Below are positions 1 through 14,189 of a stretch of 64,000 nucleotides of DNA, one piece after another. The position numbers and the translations under genes are program-made. Every line of letters begins with the position of its first letter. The stretch's first letter is position 1. The notes beneath the pieces are model-generated. The model made no database searches and was not told where the DNA came from. It worked only from the letters and a program-made list of their open reading frames with translations. Location: the NCBI RefSeq assembly GCF_964340395.1, contig NC_135555.1:567501-631500 (forward strand). Direction: 5' to 3'. Source of the DNA: Glandiceps talaboti (lineage: Eukaryota > Hemichordata > Enteropneusta > Spengelidae).

Positions 1-916
1 AAAAGCTATTTGTTACTATGTCTGAGTCATTAATTGGCAGTCATCATTATATGTGTGCGTAGGTGTGTTACTCAGTGAATCATGGGAAATTGACATGTGA
101 TACATCGAAAACAAAGAAATCTGTAGACGGTAACATCAAGAAGTAGGTCGGATCTACTGTAAAATGACAAATAGTTGTTCATTTCGTATATATTAATAGC
201 TTGGAGAAATCTACTTCCTACAAATAAACAACTTCTCGTTACCAGACCTTCTCCGGCATAAACAACTTTCAATTTTGATCAACATGGAGAATTCTGAAGT
301 ATTTGATACCATGTTAAATGCCATGTTTTATCTTTTTATGATGTGTTTTAAATTTTGAACTTTTGAATATACTAGTACATATGGAGTCTTGGTGGGCGAA
401 ATGGGTACAATAGTTTACGTCTTGTGATAAATAAATTGTATCTTTAAGTTTACACTGAAAAAAAGGTCCCTAAGATATTAATGCGTTCGTCGATGTGGTC
501 CTTGTTGCATTGAAATGTTACAACTTTAGACATGTCAAGGAATCTAGAGATGTCCCTGTCGAACTCTGACACTCTAATGTGACGAAGAGTGTATCAAATG
601 ATCTGGTGTTCATAACGCCACCAGATAGAAATAATGCAGACCGTGTCAAATGATAATTTTACGTGACGAAATAAGCGTAAAGCGATATCACAGGAACTTG
701 TTGTTTGGGTTGGGCAAAACGTTCGTAGTAAATCTAATTATATTGGCAAAATCAGTATATCACGTCTACCGATGAGTACTAGGCTAAAACCCCACTGAAT
801 ACTATGGCGTTTTTCTTACCTGTAGTTTATGCCTCAATTTTTCACTTACGGTACATTTTAGCTTCAGCATCGATATATCTGCAGACTGTTCTCCTTGATC
901 GATTGAGATTATGGTT

Positions 917-1012
917 TCATCATCATGTCAATTTCACAAATCAATTCCTACATGTACCTGTTTACAATCATGTCAATTTCACGAATCAATTCCTACATGT
1001 ACCTGTTTACAC
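917..1012. repeat. 47-bp direct duplication
   Basis: Two adjacent near-identical copies containing TCATGTCAATTTCAC and CAATTCCTACATGTACCTG. They differ at one base (aca/acg AATC). Confidence 0.8.
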
Positions 1013-1907
1013 AGACATCAATATATGCTGTGGCTGAATGAGTCTGAAGATTTTTCACTCATAAAACCAGCCACCTAACCCCTCCCCCACCCCACCCCTC
1101 ACACTGTCACAAAACTCATGTGATTTGGAGGAAGACGTGTTTGTCATGTTTACACGTGACGGATACTGATTTCAAGTCAAGCGTGGCTGGGTTGGAAAGC
1201 AATCGTATTTGCTTACAGTCACCTAATCTTATTCAAAGGATATCTCAGCATTACGACTCTCTATAAATAGGTAAGGCATACTTTCTACTTACGTTTACAC
1301 GTGTATATTACTGGACTTGACACTAAAAAAATGATGTGTCAAACAGAACTAATTTAATGCATATGTAACAGGCTGGCCCCTTGAACTCTGCTTTTGCTCC
1401 CACGTGTTTATACTTTATAGTTTATAGTTTCTGTTTCTAGTTCTAGTTTCTCTTTTACCTATCATGAATTTATTCAATCGATCATCAGCAAGAATTGCAA
1501 TACGTTGGCCTGGCTTATTCTCGCAAGCTAGAGCAGCATTTGTTCTTCTCCAGAGAACGTAAATTAGCGATGCCGCAATTTCAAATGAGGACAGTCTGGC
1601 GATGTCATGTCGTTAAGTAGTACTACTACTGGTCATTTCGAAGCATGCATAGAATGTAAAGAAGTGAATGGAATTAGTCGCAGTGCTTTACGTCACGACG
1701 TTCAGCGACTTCGCCGCCCACGTGTGATGTGTGATGTGATGACGGTCAATGACTTCAGTCGTGTATTTGTCTATGCGAATTGATTTATTGGAGTTTAATT
1801 CTGCATATCCTTAGTTTTTACGGTCTGGAAAGAATAATCAGTTATTGACATTTTAAGTGTGATTCATTTGCTTACAATTGACAGAATAATTCATCACGAG
1901 TATTCAA

Positions 1908-2535
1908 AGACATACACAGTACCTTTACGATGACAGACTGTGTACGTACAAGGCATACACAGTATCTTTACGATGACAGACTTTATACGTACAAGGCATA
2001 CACAGTATCTTTACGATGACAGACTTTATACGTACAAGACATACACAGTATCTTTACGATGACAGACTGTGTACGTAAAGACATACACAGTATCTTTACG
2101 ATGACAGACTGTGTACGTAAAGACATACACAGTATCTTTACGATGACAGACTGTGTACGTACAAGGCATACACAGTATCTTTACGATGACAGACTGTATA
2201 CGTACAAGGCATACACAGTATCTTTACGATGACAGACTGTATACGTACAAGGCATACACAGTATCTTTACGATGGCAGACTGTATACGTGCAAGACATAC
2301 ACAGTATCTTTACGATGACAGACTGTGTACGTACAAGGCATACACAGTATCTTTAAGATGACAGACTGTATACGTACAAGGCATACACAGTATCTTTACG
2401 ATGACAGACTATATACGTACGAGACATACACAGTATCTTTACGATGACAGACTGTATACGTACAAGACATACATAATATCGTAAATTCGTACAAGACATA
2501 CATAATATCTTTACGATGACAGACTGTATACGTAC
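1908..2535. repeat. 43-bp minisatellite, about 14 copies
   Basis: Tandem unit with core CACAGTATCTTTACGATGAC then AGACTGT-TACGTAC. The spacing is 43 bp between successive AGGCATACAC blocks, with some shorter variants lacking a few bases near GTACGTAAAG and a deleted unit near the right end. The unit contains the palindrome GTACGTAC. Confidence 0.93.
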
Positions 2536-4014
2536 GTTGGTATACAGCTAGAATCTCTTCGTTGAAGAAATTATCATAAAAGTATCTATTAATGAATACT
2601 AAAAAACAAGGTATCATTTATAACAAGTTGCTGTATTTTCTTTCTTCCCGGGTTACACAATACGGCTGAACATCTTCCCATTTTTAGCAAATCATGAATA
2701 AAACAAGTTGACGGGATCGGTGAATTATCTACGAAAACAGGACGTTATTGATGAGAAAATATAAATGAAATGCAGGGTTCTTCGTACTTTACACATTATG
2801 TGTATCTTCCTTTTAGGATCATTGTATCACGTGAGTACTCAGTGGTAAGTATATAATGACATGTTTATCCCTTGCTAATTGCGACGTATGATTACGTTAA
2901 CCACACATGGCGGTGTACGTATTACACAGTCATCAATACCCTCTGTACTGTGGAATGAATAGCGTTGACTGTAATAGCTTGTACGTAGTAGGCAAAGGAA
3001 AGACACGTTTATGACGATTGTTTGCTAACAACGAGTGTGACGACATTAGTTTTTAACGTGGAATGCCCGAAACCAATGTCTGTTTGGTTTTCTTTTTAAA
3101 AATCCATTTCAGACTATTAAAAACTCTGTTTTACTACACACTGAGATACTTTCAAGTCGGAGCATATTTTTACGTATGCAACGAAAAATACCTCTTTGCG
3201 GTGCACCCTGGACAGTGCCGTAAAGAGGTATGTGGCGTAACAACCGTCACTTTACTACATTTCTGAATTGGAATTGTTGTTTTACGTGATAAATAACAAC
3301 ACTACACAACAGGGTTGCAATTGAGGAGAGAATTTTAACATTAATTCAAATAGAGCCCCTCCCACTAGTAAAATCATCTTTGTGATCTGATATAAATTCA
3401 TAAATGTTGATGACGCAGTGATATACATTGATGAAGTAAACACGAATTCTATAGTATGTATCAAGACTTGCAAGTACCATGATTACGTAATGTATAATTG
3501 GTGAATGACATGTATTAAATAGTAGTCACAAATTAAATGAGTTAAGTGTCACTTTTCAAATCAAATCCACTCTGACAGTTAGAGCGATATCCACTTGGTT
3601 GAATGAGATGTGAATATTTCACAGATGGTAGTTCTGTCAAAGGTGAGGAACACATATTGTATTGTAAATTGTAACTTACTAGTAACATATGTTTTATAGT
3701 GTGTGAATGCACTCAGTGCGTCAATCATCATCACACCGTGACTTTGGAAATCAGCAAACTACTAACTTAACGACACGCATGCGTAGGATTAAATCTTATA
3801 TTCTTATTAATTACCACACCTTGCACCAATTTCTATGAAGACTACCTTATGATTACTTATCCTTAGCCAGCTAAGAATACACGTGTCACGTTAATAGTGG
3901 GGAAAAATAAATATGGTAAGTGAAATAATTAAAATGATACTGAATACGATAAATACATAATTCTTTGCGACAGCAGAGATTGTCACTTCACATATCTACA
4001 GCTTTGTAAAAAAA

Positions 4015-4668
4015 ATAACGTATGGTGACTTGGTATTCATATATTGCACTGTATCAAATAACGTGTATGGTGACTTGGTATTCATATATTGCACTGTATC
4101 AAATAACGTGTATGGTGACTTGGTATTCATATATTGCGCTGTATCAAATAACGTGTATGGTGACTTGGTATTCATATATTGTACTGTGTCAAATAACGTG
4201 TATGGTGACTTGGTATTCATATACTGTACTGTATCAAATAACGTGTATGGTGACTTGGTCTTCATATACTGTACTGTGCCAAATGACGTGTATGGTGACT
4301 TGGTATTCATATACTGTACTGTGTCAAATAACGTGTATGGTGACTTGGTATTCATATACTGTACTGTGTCAAATAACGTGTATGGTGACTTGGTCTTCAT
4401 ATACTATACTGTGTTAAATAACGTGTATGCCGACTTGGTATTCATATACAAATGTACTGTACTGTGTCAAATAACGTGTATGGTGACTTGGTCTTCATAT
4501 ACTATACTGTGTTAAATAACGTGTATGGTGACTTGGTATTCATATACTGTATTGTGTCAAATAACGTGTATGGCGACTTGGTCTTCATATACTATACTGT
4601 GTTAAATAATGTGTATGGTGACTTGGTATTCATATACTGTACTATGTCAAATAACGTATACAGTGACA
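4015..4668. repeat. 45-bp minisatellite, about 14 copies
   Basis: Unit begins GTGTATGGTGACTTGGTATT and ends TCAAATAAC. Because 45 is a multiple of three, the array stays open on both strands and gives long repetitive open frames (for example YGDLVFIYCTVSNNV). These are judged non-coding. One unit carries a short insertion near position 4450. Confidence 0.93.
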
Positions 4669-5104
4669 GAATAACTAAAGATAATCATTATGTCGACAAA
4701 ATTAAGAGATGCAGCTGTAATTTTAAAGATCGATGAAGAATTTCCTAAGGAATAAGTAGGTTGTAAAACGTGTGTTTAAGCTTGTGATAACAACATCTGA
4801 TATACAATTAATTTCACGGACATAATATATATTTAACTATCTTGAGAATGCGAACAGTAATGATAATTGATAAGAAAATAGGATTATCGGTTAATTGGTT
4901 ATGATTGAATGTCTTCAGTCTCCCTTGCATTATGTTAAGCTAAATTCTGTCTTAGAATTATTAGAATTAGTATTCAAACCAGGGTTTAATAGTGTGTGAG
5001 TGTGTGGTTGCCAAGCAGTATTTATCATTATTCATATCGCAGTTTTCAAAGTGGATGTAACATTTTCTCTATAAAAATCACGTGGACAGTGTTCATATTG
5101 TGCG

Positions 5105-5309
<205 letters not shown>

Positions 5310-6892
5310 AGCTAAAAGAAATTTCAAATCCTCACCCCCTATTTTATATATATATTGGTTATAATTTTAGCATGGTGGTTTTTTTTACTTACAGATCATG
5401 AAGAACCCAGAGTATACCACACATGTTCTTAGTATATGTATACACAGGATGTAAGCTACATGTATACAGATATCGTTCGACATAATTGTACAAGGTGGGA
5501 AAGGTTGGTTACAATGTGTCCTATGTGGTTATGGCAAAATGCTTTAAGCATGGACAATAGACGTCTATCTACCATTTTGGGAACATCTCACTGAAGTGGA
5601 TAAAGCACACATACTTGCATTCTCGTAAGCCAAAGAGTATTATTTTCTACTGATGGTGCGTGGTTTACAGATGCCGTAAACAGGCCTGGTGAATTTACGA
5701 CGATGATATACATCTCCCTAACGACTGTCGTTTGAATACGTAGATGGATTCACACGCTTCCAAAGAAAAATACGATATTCCAGCCTCAAGACGGTGACAA
5801 AAACTGGTCATTTTCTTCTAAATCATCATTGAATTAGCTAAATGTACACTTCCTTGACATACGTATTTTAGACGCATGCGTGTATTGTTAAATCGGGGCC
5901 GTCAATCATCGTGACCCTATTAATTTGAGACATGTATGAAATACATATAGCACAAAATCCAGAAATGACAAGTTGTTAAATTTATACTATTTTGTCTCTT
6001 TAAAAAGTGACAAATTATGTATGCAATGTGCGTTTGACGTCTTATTATCACATAAATGGAATTCAATCATGCACATAAATGGGTGATATGTAGAGATAAC
6101 GGTAACAACCGTATCAAGTGTTGGTTTTTTGTTTAGACGGTAAAGGCTACTATTAGGACATACAAAAACACAGTCAAGCCTCTGATGTCTATAAACTGAA
6201 AATTATTGTCTGACAAATTTCAACATTTTACTTAGTTTGGATCATGAACCATGTTTCAACTACTAGTATGTTGAATATTGTATTTTGAAATGAGTAATTA
6301 ATCAATGTCTATTGCCTAGCAGTAGAATATTATAAAATTATTCAAATCATTGACATTACCTGCGTAAGTCGAAATTACAGCGAATCCAATTAGGCTATCA
6401 AAATTCCACAAAATCTATTTTTTAAATTATGATGTATGGCGATGATGATTTACTTTTTATTGAACGGTTTGATGAAGTAAGTCGAAACTCAACAAGATCG
6501 ACTGGGTCACGTTAAAATCACCAAGCAAGTAACCAAATGAAAATCAATAGTTAAGTTTCCTTTTTGAGGTTGTTTTCCCACCATTTTTACAAGGATCGTT
6601 TGATAAAACGCTACAGCCCGCCCTAGATGCAGACTTAAGAAGCAACGTATTACGTCTATGTTGGCATGGCAACTGTACAGGGTTCTTGAAGCCTTGGAGA
6701 AAGGGACAAAGCAAGCAGGCTAGAGACACTATGAAAACATATAAAGGTGAATACGTCCAATGCTGAAATATTAAAAACCGAAACCCGAGAATAACATCTG
6801 CTAATAAATCATCTACGTTTACTTTCGAAATAATAAACTGTGGTATTTCAAACATCCTATTTACTTTGTACGTCATCGGAGTCACTGTTATC

Positions 6893-7075
6893 ATATATGT
6901 AAAATCATCTATAAATTTATCATAGATATGAATCGTCTATCAATTTACCATAGATGTAAATCATATATCAATTTACCATAGATATGAATAATATATCAAT
7001 TTACCATAGATGCAAATCATATATCAATTTACCATAGATGTAAATCATATATCAATTTACCATAGATGTAAATCA
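6893..7075. repeat. 28-bp short tandem repeat, about 6 copies
   Basis: Unit contains ATATATCAATTTACCATAGA followed by TGTAAATC, with small variations in the first copies. Confidence 0.85.
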
Positions 7076-7914
7076 TTTGATTAACATCTTATCAAGGAGG
7101 ATATTCTTTTTCTTTATGCCATCTTTGCGTTCTCGTCTGTTTATCAATTGGAAAGGGCGATTACCCAATAGATAAACTAACAAGCTTAAGAAAATATTAA
7201 ACATGGTCAAAGGCATGTGAAATCGAGTATTGTCCTTGATCCGATTTTAATCAGATTGATAACTAAAACTTTTCTTTGATTTCGAATTTTGATAAAATCC
7301 AAATATTGATTATTAGTTTTAGAAACCATAACTTGTAGTAGATCAATGGAGACGGATAAAAAATCAATACTTTCATAAAATATCTATACATTATTGACAT
7401 GAAACAACTTCATCATGAAACGTGAATATTTGAGTAGACTTTGATTAAGTTCTACATGAATATTGTACGTATATGAAGCCAAAGTGTAGTGGTTGCTGTG
7501 ACGTTGGAATACAAGAAACCTCGTAACAAATGTACATACGCACGTCATCCCAAAATACTCTTGTTGCTATGACGCTCGCTAAATAGATGTGATATTAAAT
7601 GTTTAAAATTCTCGTGTTACCTATATGCTTACTATAGATCTATCACTTGTTGTTACTCAACACGCCCGTGACGTCAGACGTAATACTGTTAGTTCATGTG
7701 AATCATTTAACAGTGGTTTGCAGTCTTATGCGTGGTATATTTATGTTTTTCGAACCATAGTAAAGCAATATAAGGAATATGTCCGACTTAATCAAATGTT
7801 CTTAACATTAGCGTTTGATAAAAGAAAAATTTATGGAATTTACGTGCAAATGAAAAAAACGGCAAAATGCAGAAGATGCTTGAAGCACTCCATTAACTAA
7901 TAATTACACACACT

Positions 7915-8044
<130 letters not shown>

Positions 8045-11000
8045 ACGTTGACTGTACACCTACAACATCCTTGTGGAAATATCCAGGGAAATGTTAGACC
8101 TTCAACGGTAATCATGCCATGTTTTCCGCTCGTGCACGTTTCGCCACCAGAGAGTTTGCCGGAAATGTTTAATACCCGTTGTTACTTTAACTCGGGGTCA
8201 CTTGTTCTCCGATTGATTAGGACGGAGTGTATACAAGGGGTTTATCTCGTGATGATCATGTTATTATTATTAACAGGTGTGCTTTTAATATTAACAGAAA
8301 AAGTAACATAAGCGTATACAAATAGTTTATGTTAAATTCACACAGAATATCAGTAAACACAGTCGAAAGCGAAATCACATACTTCCGACCCCTCCCCATT
8401 ATTCACGCACAGTTTTATTTTGCATAGCCTGTTTTCCACATTAACCAATCACTCAAGGGTACAGCATTGGATTTTAAAACAGCAAAACAAAGAATGGAAA
8501 GTCGTGTAGTATGATATTTGGTATTGTGGGTCATTGTGGCTCGTAAGTTAACGGAGGTCACTCACAGGTGACGGCACAGCTTTCAATACTAAATGACTAT
8601 TTGTTAACGGTGAATATTGCACGGGAAGTCTTGATGTGATCACGTGACAACCCTTGGTAACTTTCACTGTAGTTGACAATATCTACATTGCCATATCTCA
8701 TAAAAAATAAAGTATCGATATTGTACAACAGAATTTATAACATTAAAATTCGAAACGGAAACGTAATGATAAATGTGTGGATGAAAACCTTTAAAAGAAG
8801 TGAAGAGGTAAAGCATACGTTTACTTTCTAATCGATAAAGATAGAAAACAGCTGTCACTTTTGTAGAGGAAAGAATGATTGATGAAAACAAACAAACAAT
8901 ACGCCATTGTTTCCCTGTATACAAATGACTCGACCCTCAACATATTTTCATTACCTAGATACTCATTAATATACTTTCATACTTTTTGTCGCAAAGCTTC
9001 ATAAAAATGCTGGTAGTATGCTTCACTGTCAAAATTTGTATTTTATATTTTTTAAATTAGTTCTCTTATTCACGTAATCCAAAAACAACATAATGGTGAC
9101 TACGTCTAAAAAATATTCAGATAAATAAGTTCTTAAATTTCGTTCATTTTAGTGTGCACACCAATTTTGTCTATAAAATACGACAATAAAAGTTTCGGGT
9201 TTAATATAATACTCTCTACGCAACGAATAAATGTATTTTTGTTTAACGACGTCAATAAAGTCCACAAATACATAACTTTACACTTTTTTTCTTTTCTCTT
9301 TTTTTTAAATTTTTTGTGCTGGGAATTCCTCCCAGCGATTTTCTGTACACTTTCATATTCACAAAATGGCATTAATGTTAAACAAAAGTGGAAGACGATT
9401 TTGCGTTATCGTAAAGTGGCAGCGTCGAAGAGATCAGTGTTGCCGTAAAACGGTGGTAGGGTGGTTTACGATGATTCGTTCAGCATGGTAATATTCTATA
9501 TTACACTACTATAAGCATCGTCTTTCTGGTCTATACTACACTTTTTTTCAGTAAAATTACCATTCCATATCAAATACACCAACCCCTTCATCATATTGCC
9601 AGTTAATACTTCCCACATTTATCATGATATATGCATTGAATCTCACTTCATTTTAAAATATAAAGTAATTATATATTCCAAGTTTTGTCGCAAGAATTTC
9701 AGCACTCAACATTTGAGTAATGAAGCCACATACAGCTATTCATTGAACGTCGACGTCTTCTTGCCAGACGACAATGTGGCGACAGTACAGGTCAGAGGTT
9801 ATCGTCTGTGTGCAAGGTTCGTCAGTTGTCGAACTCAAAATCGTCATTTCAAAATTGCTTAGGTCTTGTACGAACGATGTACATCATTTATCAAAATAAA
9901 CTTTCACTAATCTCGTATTAGTTTAGAGTTTGAGTTACTATTGAAATTTTAGATCCTGATCTCAAATGAAAAACAAATGTGTAAAATGATCTGTATGAAT
10001 GTTAAACAGTCATCACCTGAATTAGAGAGAAATAACACACGCACATATATTGCACAGGGATGAGTAGCGAATCCATGTTATCACATGCATGCTATCTGAT
10101 TGGAAAGCACACGTTTGTAATATTGACACGATGGAAGATTCCAAATGTAGTGGTGATTAGCACTCGTAACAATCAAGCTGAAAATGACATTTATCCTGGA
10201 ATTAGGTTCACTTGATTTGATAAAAATGTCAATTGGTAGCTAGCTATTTTGTCACCTACGTCATCAACGTATCTAGTAAGAAATCAGATCTTATGTTCCT
10301 CTGCTTCATCTCATAACATTGTTATTTCAAATTCAACATAGTGTCTTCTTATAATACATTATATTATATTCTTGGCATCGCTGTGTAATCTTCTCGATAC
10401 AAATTACAATTATGTTGGAGGTCGACCCTGCGCTAACCTTGCATTGCGTTGCACTAGATCTACTACGAAAATGGAGGACATCTTTTCATACGATATGCAA
10501 TATATGTCACGCTACATGGAACTCTGTTATGCTATTTTATGGTATGCCATGCTTTCTCTTTCTTCATCTTTATAATCTTTTGACACGTCTGTCTCCGATT
10601 GCTTGGTTATGTTCTGCTATGTTTGTCGGTTACTCACGCTCAACAGAAACTACACTTAGACCCCTCTCCCCAATGCCATAGACATTCCCGTAAAAGTAAT
10701 TTGAACATTTAATGGGATTTCAAATTTATGTTTTCGACTGTATACTTAGAAAAATTGTTTTGAATTAGTCTTTTTCGACAACAAATTCATTAAAATGACG
10801 TTTTAATAGTTTTTCCATTTAAGGAAATGTTCAAAATAAACAGTTCATGTCATCGGAAGACATAAACAATTACCCACGTACGTCATCAAATGAAGGTTGT
10901 GTTTGGATAAATTCTTTGCATCGAACCAAGTGTAACTACCCTTTACAATAAATAGAACCGGTACAACAATAGTTATTTACATTTACAGAGACATGACCGT

Positions 11001-12075
11001 CTTCGATGAAAAGGTCACGATGGAAAGAAATGTAATTAGGTATCATCATTATGTATCATAATTGTCTGACATCTTTCATAGCGCGTAAATCAACCCGATC
11101 AGCCTAATTGAGTCATGACATTCATATCAGGAAGATAGGAGTATGAATTTATCGATACCAGATAAAATACAGGCATTTTGTCAAGACTGCTGACAGATCT
11201 ATAGATTAACCCATAACTGTCTTTCTGTATCCAATATGATGGAAATAAGAAACAATTATTTGTATATTGTAACTGTCTTCAATTTTGGTTGGTTTTATGA
11301 GTACTATCGTATTTTGTATTGATGTATAAACACTGGTTCAATACGTTATTGTATTGTGTTCAAGTGAAATAACATGCGGCATAGGTCATAGGCTATATGT
11401 ACCATTGACTAAGGCAGCCTGCATGAAACAGATTACAAAAACGTATAAATTATTGTCCGCCTTTCATTTCATCGTCAACAGAATCTTTCTAGTGGATGAA
11501 CCAGTGCAGTGACACTGTGTTCAATTTCCCCATTTTTACAAAGACCACAATAGGTTAAATATTTTATTCTATATCTACATAAGCTTATCGATTGAAGCGA
11601 GCTAAAAAGCCTCAAAGATGGCAGCCATTTTTTTCATAATAGGTATATACCGTAATTAGGGCACTAGAGAGATAGGAGGTCGTGGGTTAATTTATCCTAC
11701 GGGTAACAGTTTGAATTCTGGGGCACACTGCACCACTATAGTAGAATTTACGCCAGTCACATGCCCTTTACGACACGGCTTAATACATCATCTCCACGCT
11801 CCGAGACTGTGTAGTAATGATTTCTCAGGGTCGTCGTATGTGCGCCGCTACGGTCATGCAATATATTATTTCGAATTGAGCGGGGCCCGCGAGGGGTTTC
11901 GCTGAAAATTGTTGTGTTGTTACTCCACGGTGAATTTGAAGCAAGATGGATGGAATCAAGCTTCGTCTAGCGAATCCAACTTTTACAACACATCGAACGT
12001 TCAAATATTTCCTGGCCTTTACATAATACGCCGGAGAAAATTGACTTCAAATGATAACTCGTTAGCGCGTATAGA

Positions 12076-12104
12076 ACACACACACACACACGCACGCACA
12101 CGCG

Positions 12105-12153
<49 letters not shown>
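12076..12153. repeat. (CA)n microsatellite with CG core
   Basis: A CA run interrupted by an alternating CGCGCGCGCG block, a purine-pyrimidine alternation of the kind able to form Z-DNA. Confidence 0.95.
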
Positions 12154-12155
<2 letters not shown>

Positions 12156-12530
12156 ATTTTAATATTAATAGTACAAGACTTAATTAGGTCGATTCATTGA
12201 AAAGCAAAATTAAAAGCTATATATTACGTAATAAAAATGGAAAGTAGTTTTTTGCTATTAAACAATCCCACTAATCGATAAACAAAGATATATTGTAATA
12301 TTGTAATTGAGAATGCTCCTTATGATAAGCTACTTTGGTGTATTACACTCACAATATAAACATTCAACTCGCCATATTATATTGTTTACAAAATTCACAT
12401 ATTTTTCGATATTATAAAAAATATTTCCTGTGGCTAATACATAAATTTGCAAACTGTAAGCTTTGCGACAGACTAAGAGTAGCTTACTAAAATATTAGAA
12501 AACACAGCATTAGATTAGCACTTTACTAAC

Positions 12531-12672
12531 CTCCCTCTCTTTGTCGCCGTAGTCTACTTTGAGCGTTTCCATGGCACGAAGCATCGCCACCATTGATTGA
12601 AGCGTATTAGAAAATACAACGGGCTTATATTGTTTTAAATCCTCAATTGAAAAGCCATCTTCATGAATAATC
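12531..12672 (-). CDS. GNAO1: G-alpha-o coding exon 3
   Basis: 142 bp between a TTATCTAG acceptor and a GTTAGT donor, ending on a codon boundary (phase 0). It codes [20 protein letters not shown] and onward into the start of the helical domain, ending DKERE. Confidence 0.92.
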
Positions 12673-13460
12673 CTAGATAAGAGATAAAACAATGTCATAA
12701 AATATTCTGAATAATACAGAATTACATGTAAAAAGGAAAACATCACAAAACAATGGTTTATAGCGATAACTAATTATGCAGTACACGTATTCTCATTCAA
12801 AGCTTTCCTAGAAACAACCTTACTGGTGTCCAAGGGTGGTTATATTTACAGAAATATAATAATATATAATGTAAAATGATATCTAACAAATGGAAATCGG
12901 TTAATACGTGTAAAACTGCGTATCTGGCCAGTCTGTCAGTACACTTATTATTGAGGCCCTGTGCGTGGATGAAATACAGAAGACAATTTCCATTATTTAT
13001 ATATGTATTTTAAGGACGGAAAGGGAACACATTATATGATAAAGGCATACTCACCTCATTTGTTTAACTATGGTGCTTTTTCCAGATTCACCGGCCCCTG
13101 AAAAATTCAATACAGAAGCGACAGATTTTCAAAATAGGGGAATTGCATTTGTGTGAGTGTACGCGATGGGCAAGAAGAATTCCGTCGACATGATGTATTT
13201 CCAATATGGTCGCCACTGTAAGCAACATCACTGATGTAGTATGCAGAGATGTTCGTTCATCCTCGTCTTTCTTGTAAATTCCAAGGTCACTGTCAAGAGG
13301 CCCGTCTTGTCGATGAAAATTTACGCATATTTTAATACTTACCTAATAGCAATAATTTAATATCTTTGGCAGCGTTGATCCCATCTTCTTTTAGGTTCTT
13401 TTCAATTTGCCGGCTTCTCTCTAACGCAGCCCTTTCCTCAGCGCTCATGGTACACCCCAT
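12531..13460 (-). CDS. GNAO1: G protein alpha-o subunit, 5' part of gene (exons 1-3)
   Basis: Alpha subunit of a heterotrimeric G protein of the Gi/o class, which binds GTP at the inner plasma membrane and relays signals from seven-transmembrane receptors. Three exons join in frame into residues 1-101. The start MGC gives Gly2 for myristoylation and Cys3 for palmitoylation. The alpha-N helix ([11 protein letters not shown]) is Go-like. The P-loop GAGESGKS falls at residues 40-47, as in known Go proteins, followed by IIHEDGFS and [10 protein letters not shown]. The start codon is the only one giving the MGC terminus. Coding exon lengths of 118, 43 and 142 bp are those I know for Gi/o genes. 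Exons 4 onward (switch regions, NKKD, C-terminus) are not seen to the left and are presumed off-window. Go is preferred over Gi because of GFS-ED-KQYKPVV and the YGDKER end. The gene is confident; the Go versus Gi assignment slightly less so. Confidence 0.93.
13055..13097 (-). CDS. GNAO1: G-alpha-o coding exon 2 (P-loop)
   Basis: A 43-bp micro-exon between a TTTTCAG acceptor and a GTGAGT donor. It codes the nucleotide-binding P-loop GAGESGKS followed by TIVKQM. The codon split into exon 3 yields Arg (AG|G) where vertebrate Go has Lys. Confidence 0.93.
13343..13460 (-). CDS. GNAO1: G-alpha-o coding exon 1
   Basis: Codes for residues 1-39 plus the first base of codon 40. It starts at ATGGGGTGTACC and ends TTATTAG before donor GTAAGT. 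It holds the acylated N-terminus and alpha-N helix. Confidence 0.93.
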
Positions 13461-13870
13461 GATGATGCTTACTGTTATCGAAGCCGGTTTAAATTCCTCT
13501 CCGAATGACGTCCGTTTTCAGGCTTACTGCGGACAAACAGTAAGCTGACGCTCTCCGCGACTTTTCTCTATATTCGCTGCCTCTTTCTCAAACCAAAATA
13601 TCTGATTTTCAGCTCGGAAAAATATCTTCTCTTTTCACGATTTAGAGAGCCGTGGAGACAGGGGAGGCAGCGAAGTACAGCATTCGAATTCAATTATCCC
13701 GTGGTCCAATCATTGGACGTGACTTCATAATGAGACGAATCAAGCACTGTATTTGCATGCGGCGCCCCTTGCCTTCGACGTCATATACGGTATGTTCAGC
13801 GATATGTGTGTACCTGTGCTTCTTGCTCAGGTGACTTTTGCGCGGGAAAATCCAGCATGTGATTATATAT
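13461..13870 (-). promoter_or_regulatory. Candidate promoter and 5' UTR of the G-alpha-o gene
   Basis: The stretch immediately upstream of the G-alpha-o start codon is richer in G, C and CpG than its surroundings. It contains a sequence close to an E2F site (TTTTGCGCGGGAAAA, near 13836-13850). No TATA box was identified and the transcription start is unknown. Confidence 0.35.
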
Positions 13871-14189
13871 ATACATATATATATCTTAAAGTTTCCTTTA
13901 TAACCGTATCGCGAGATAGCGGTTCGCTGTAAAACTACAAAAAAAATGCATTACAAATGACATTTCAATAAATTAGCATGTCTAATTTAATCGATAGACA
14001 ATTTCTCAGATCATAATATCCTTCATTTGTTGTTTTTCCGATTAGGTATTGTATTTTTTCAGAAATTAACAAAATAAAAGTGATGGTGACATAACAAACA
14101 GATGATAACACATGAAGTTAGAATTTCAGTTGTCTGACAGCAGTTGCTATGTCTTTATGCCCCACGGTCATAATTTTATGATTGCGGAT

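Noticed and set aside
12-40. Short match to a G-alpha coding pattern (NDS in reverse complement)
   Set aside because: Flanking codons do not continue the family sequence; a chance triplet.
6544-6894. 116-codon minus-strand frame
   Set aside because: No recognisable domain or splice-supported continuation; it does not match any G-alpha exon expected in this intron.
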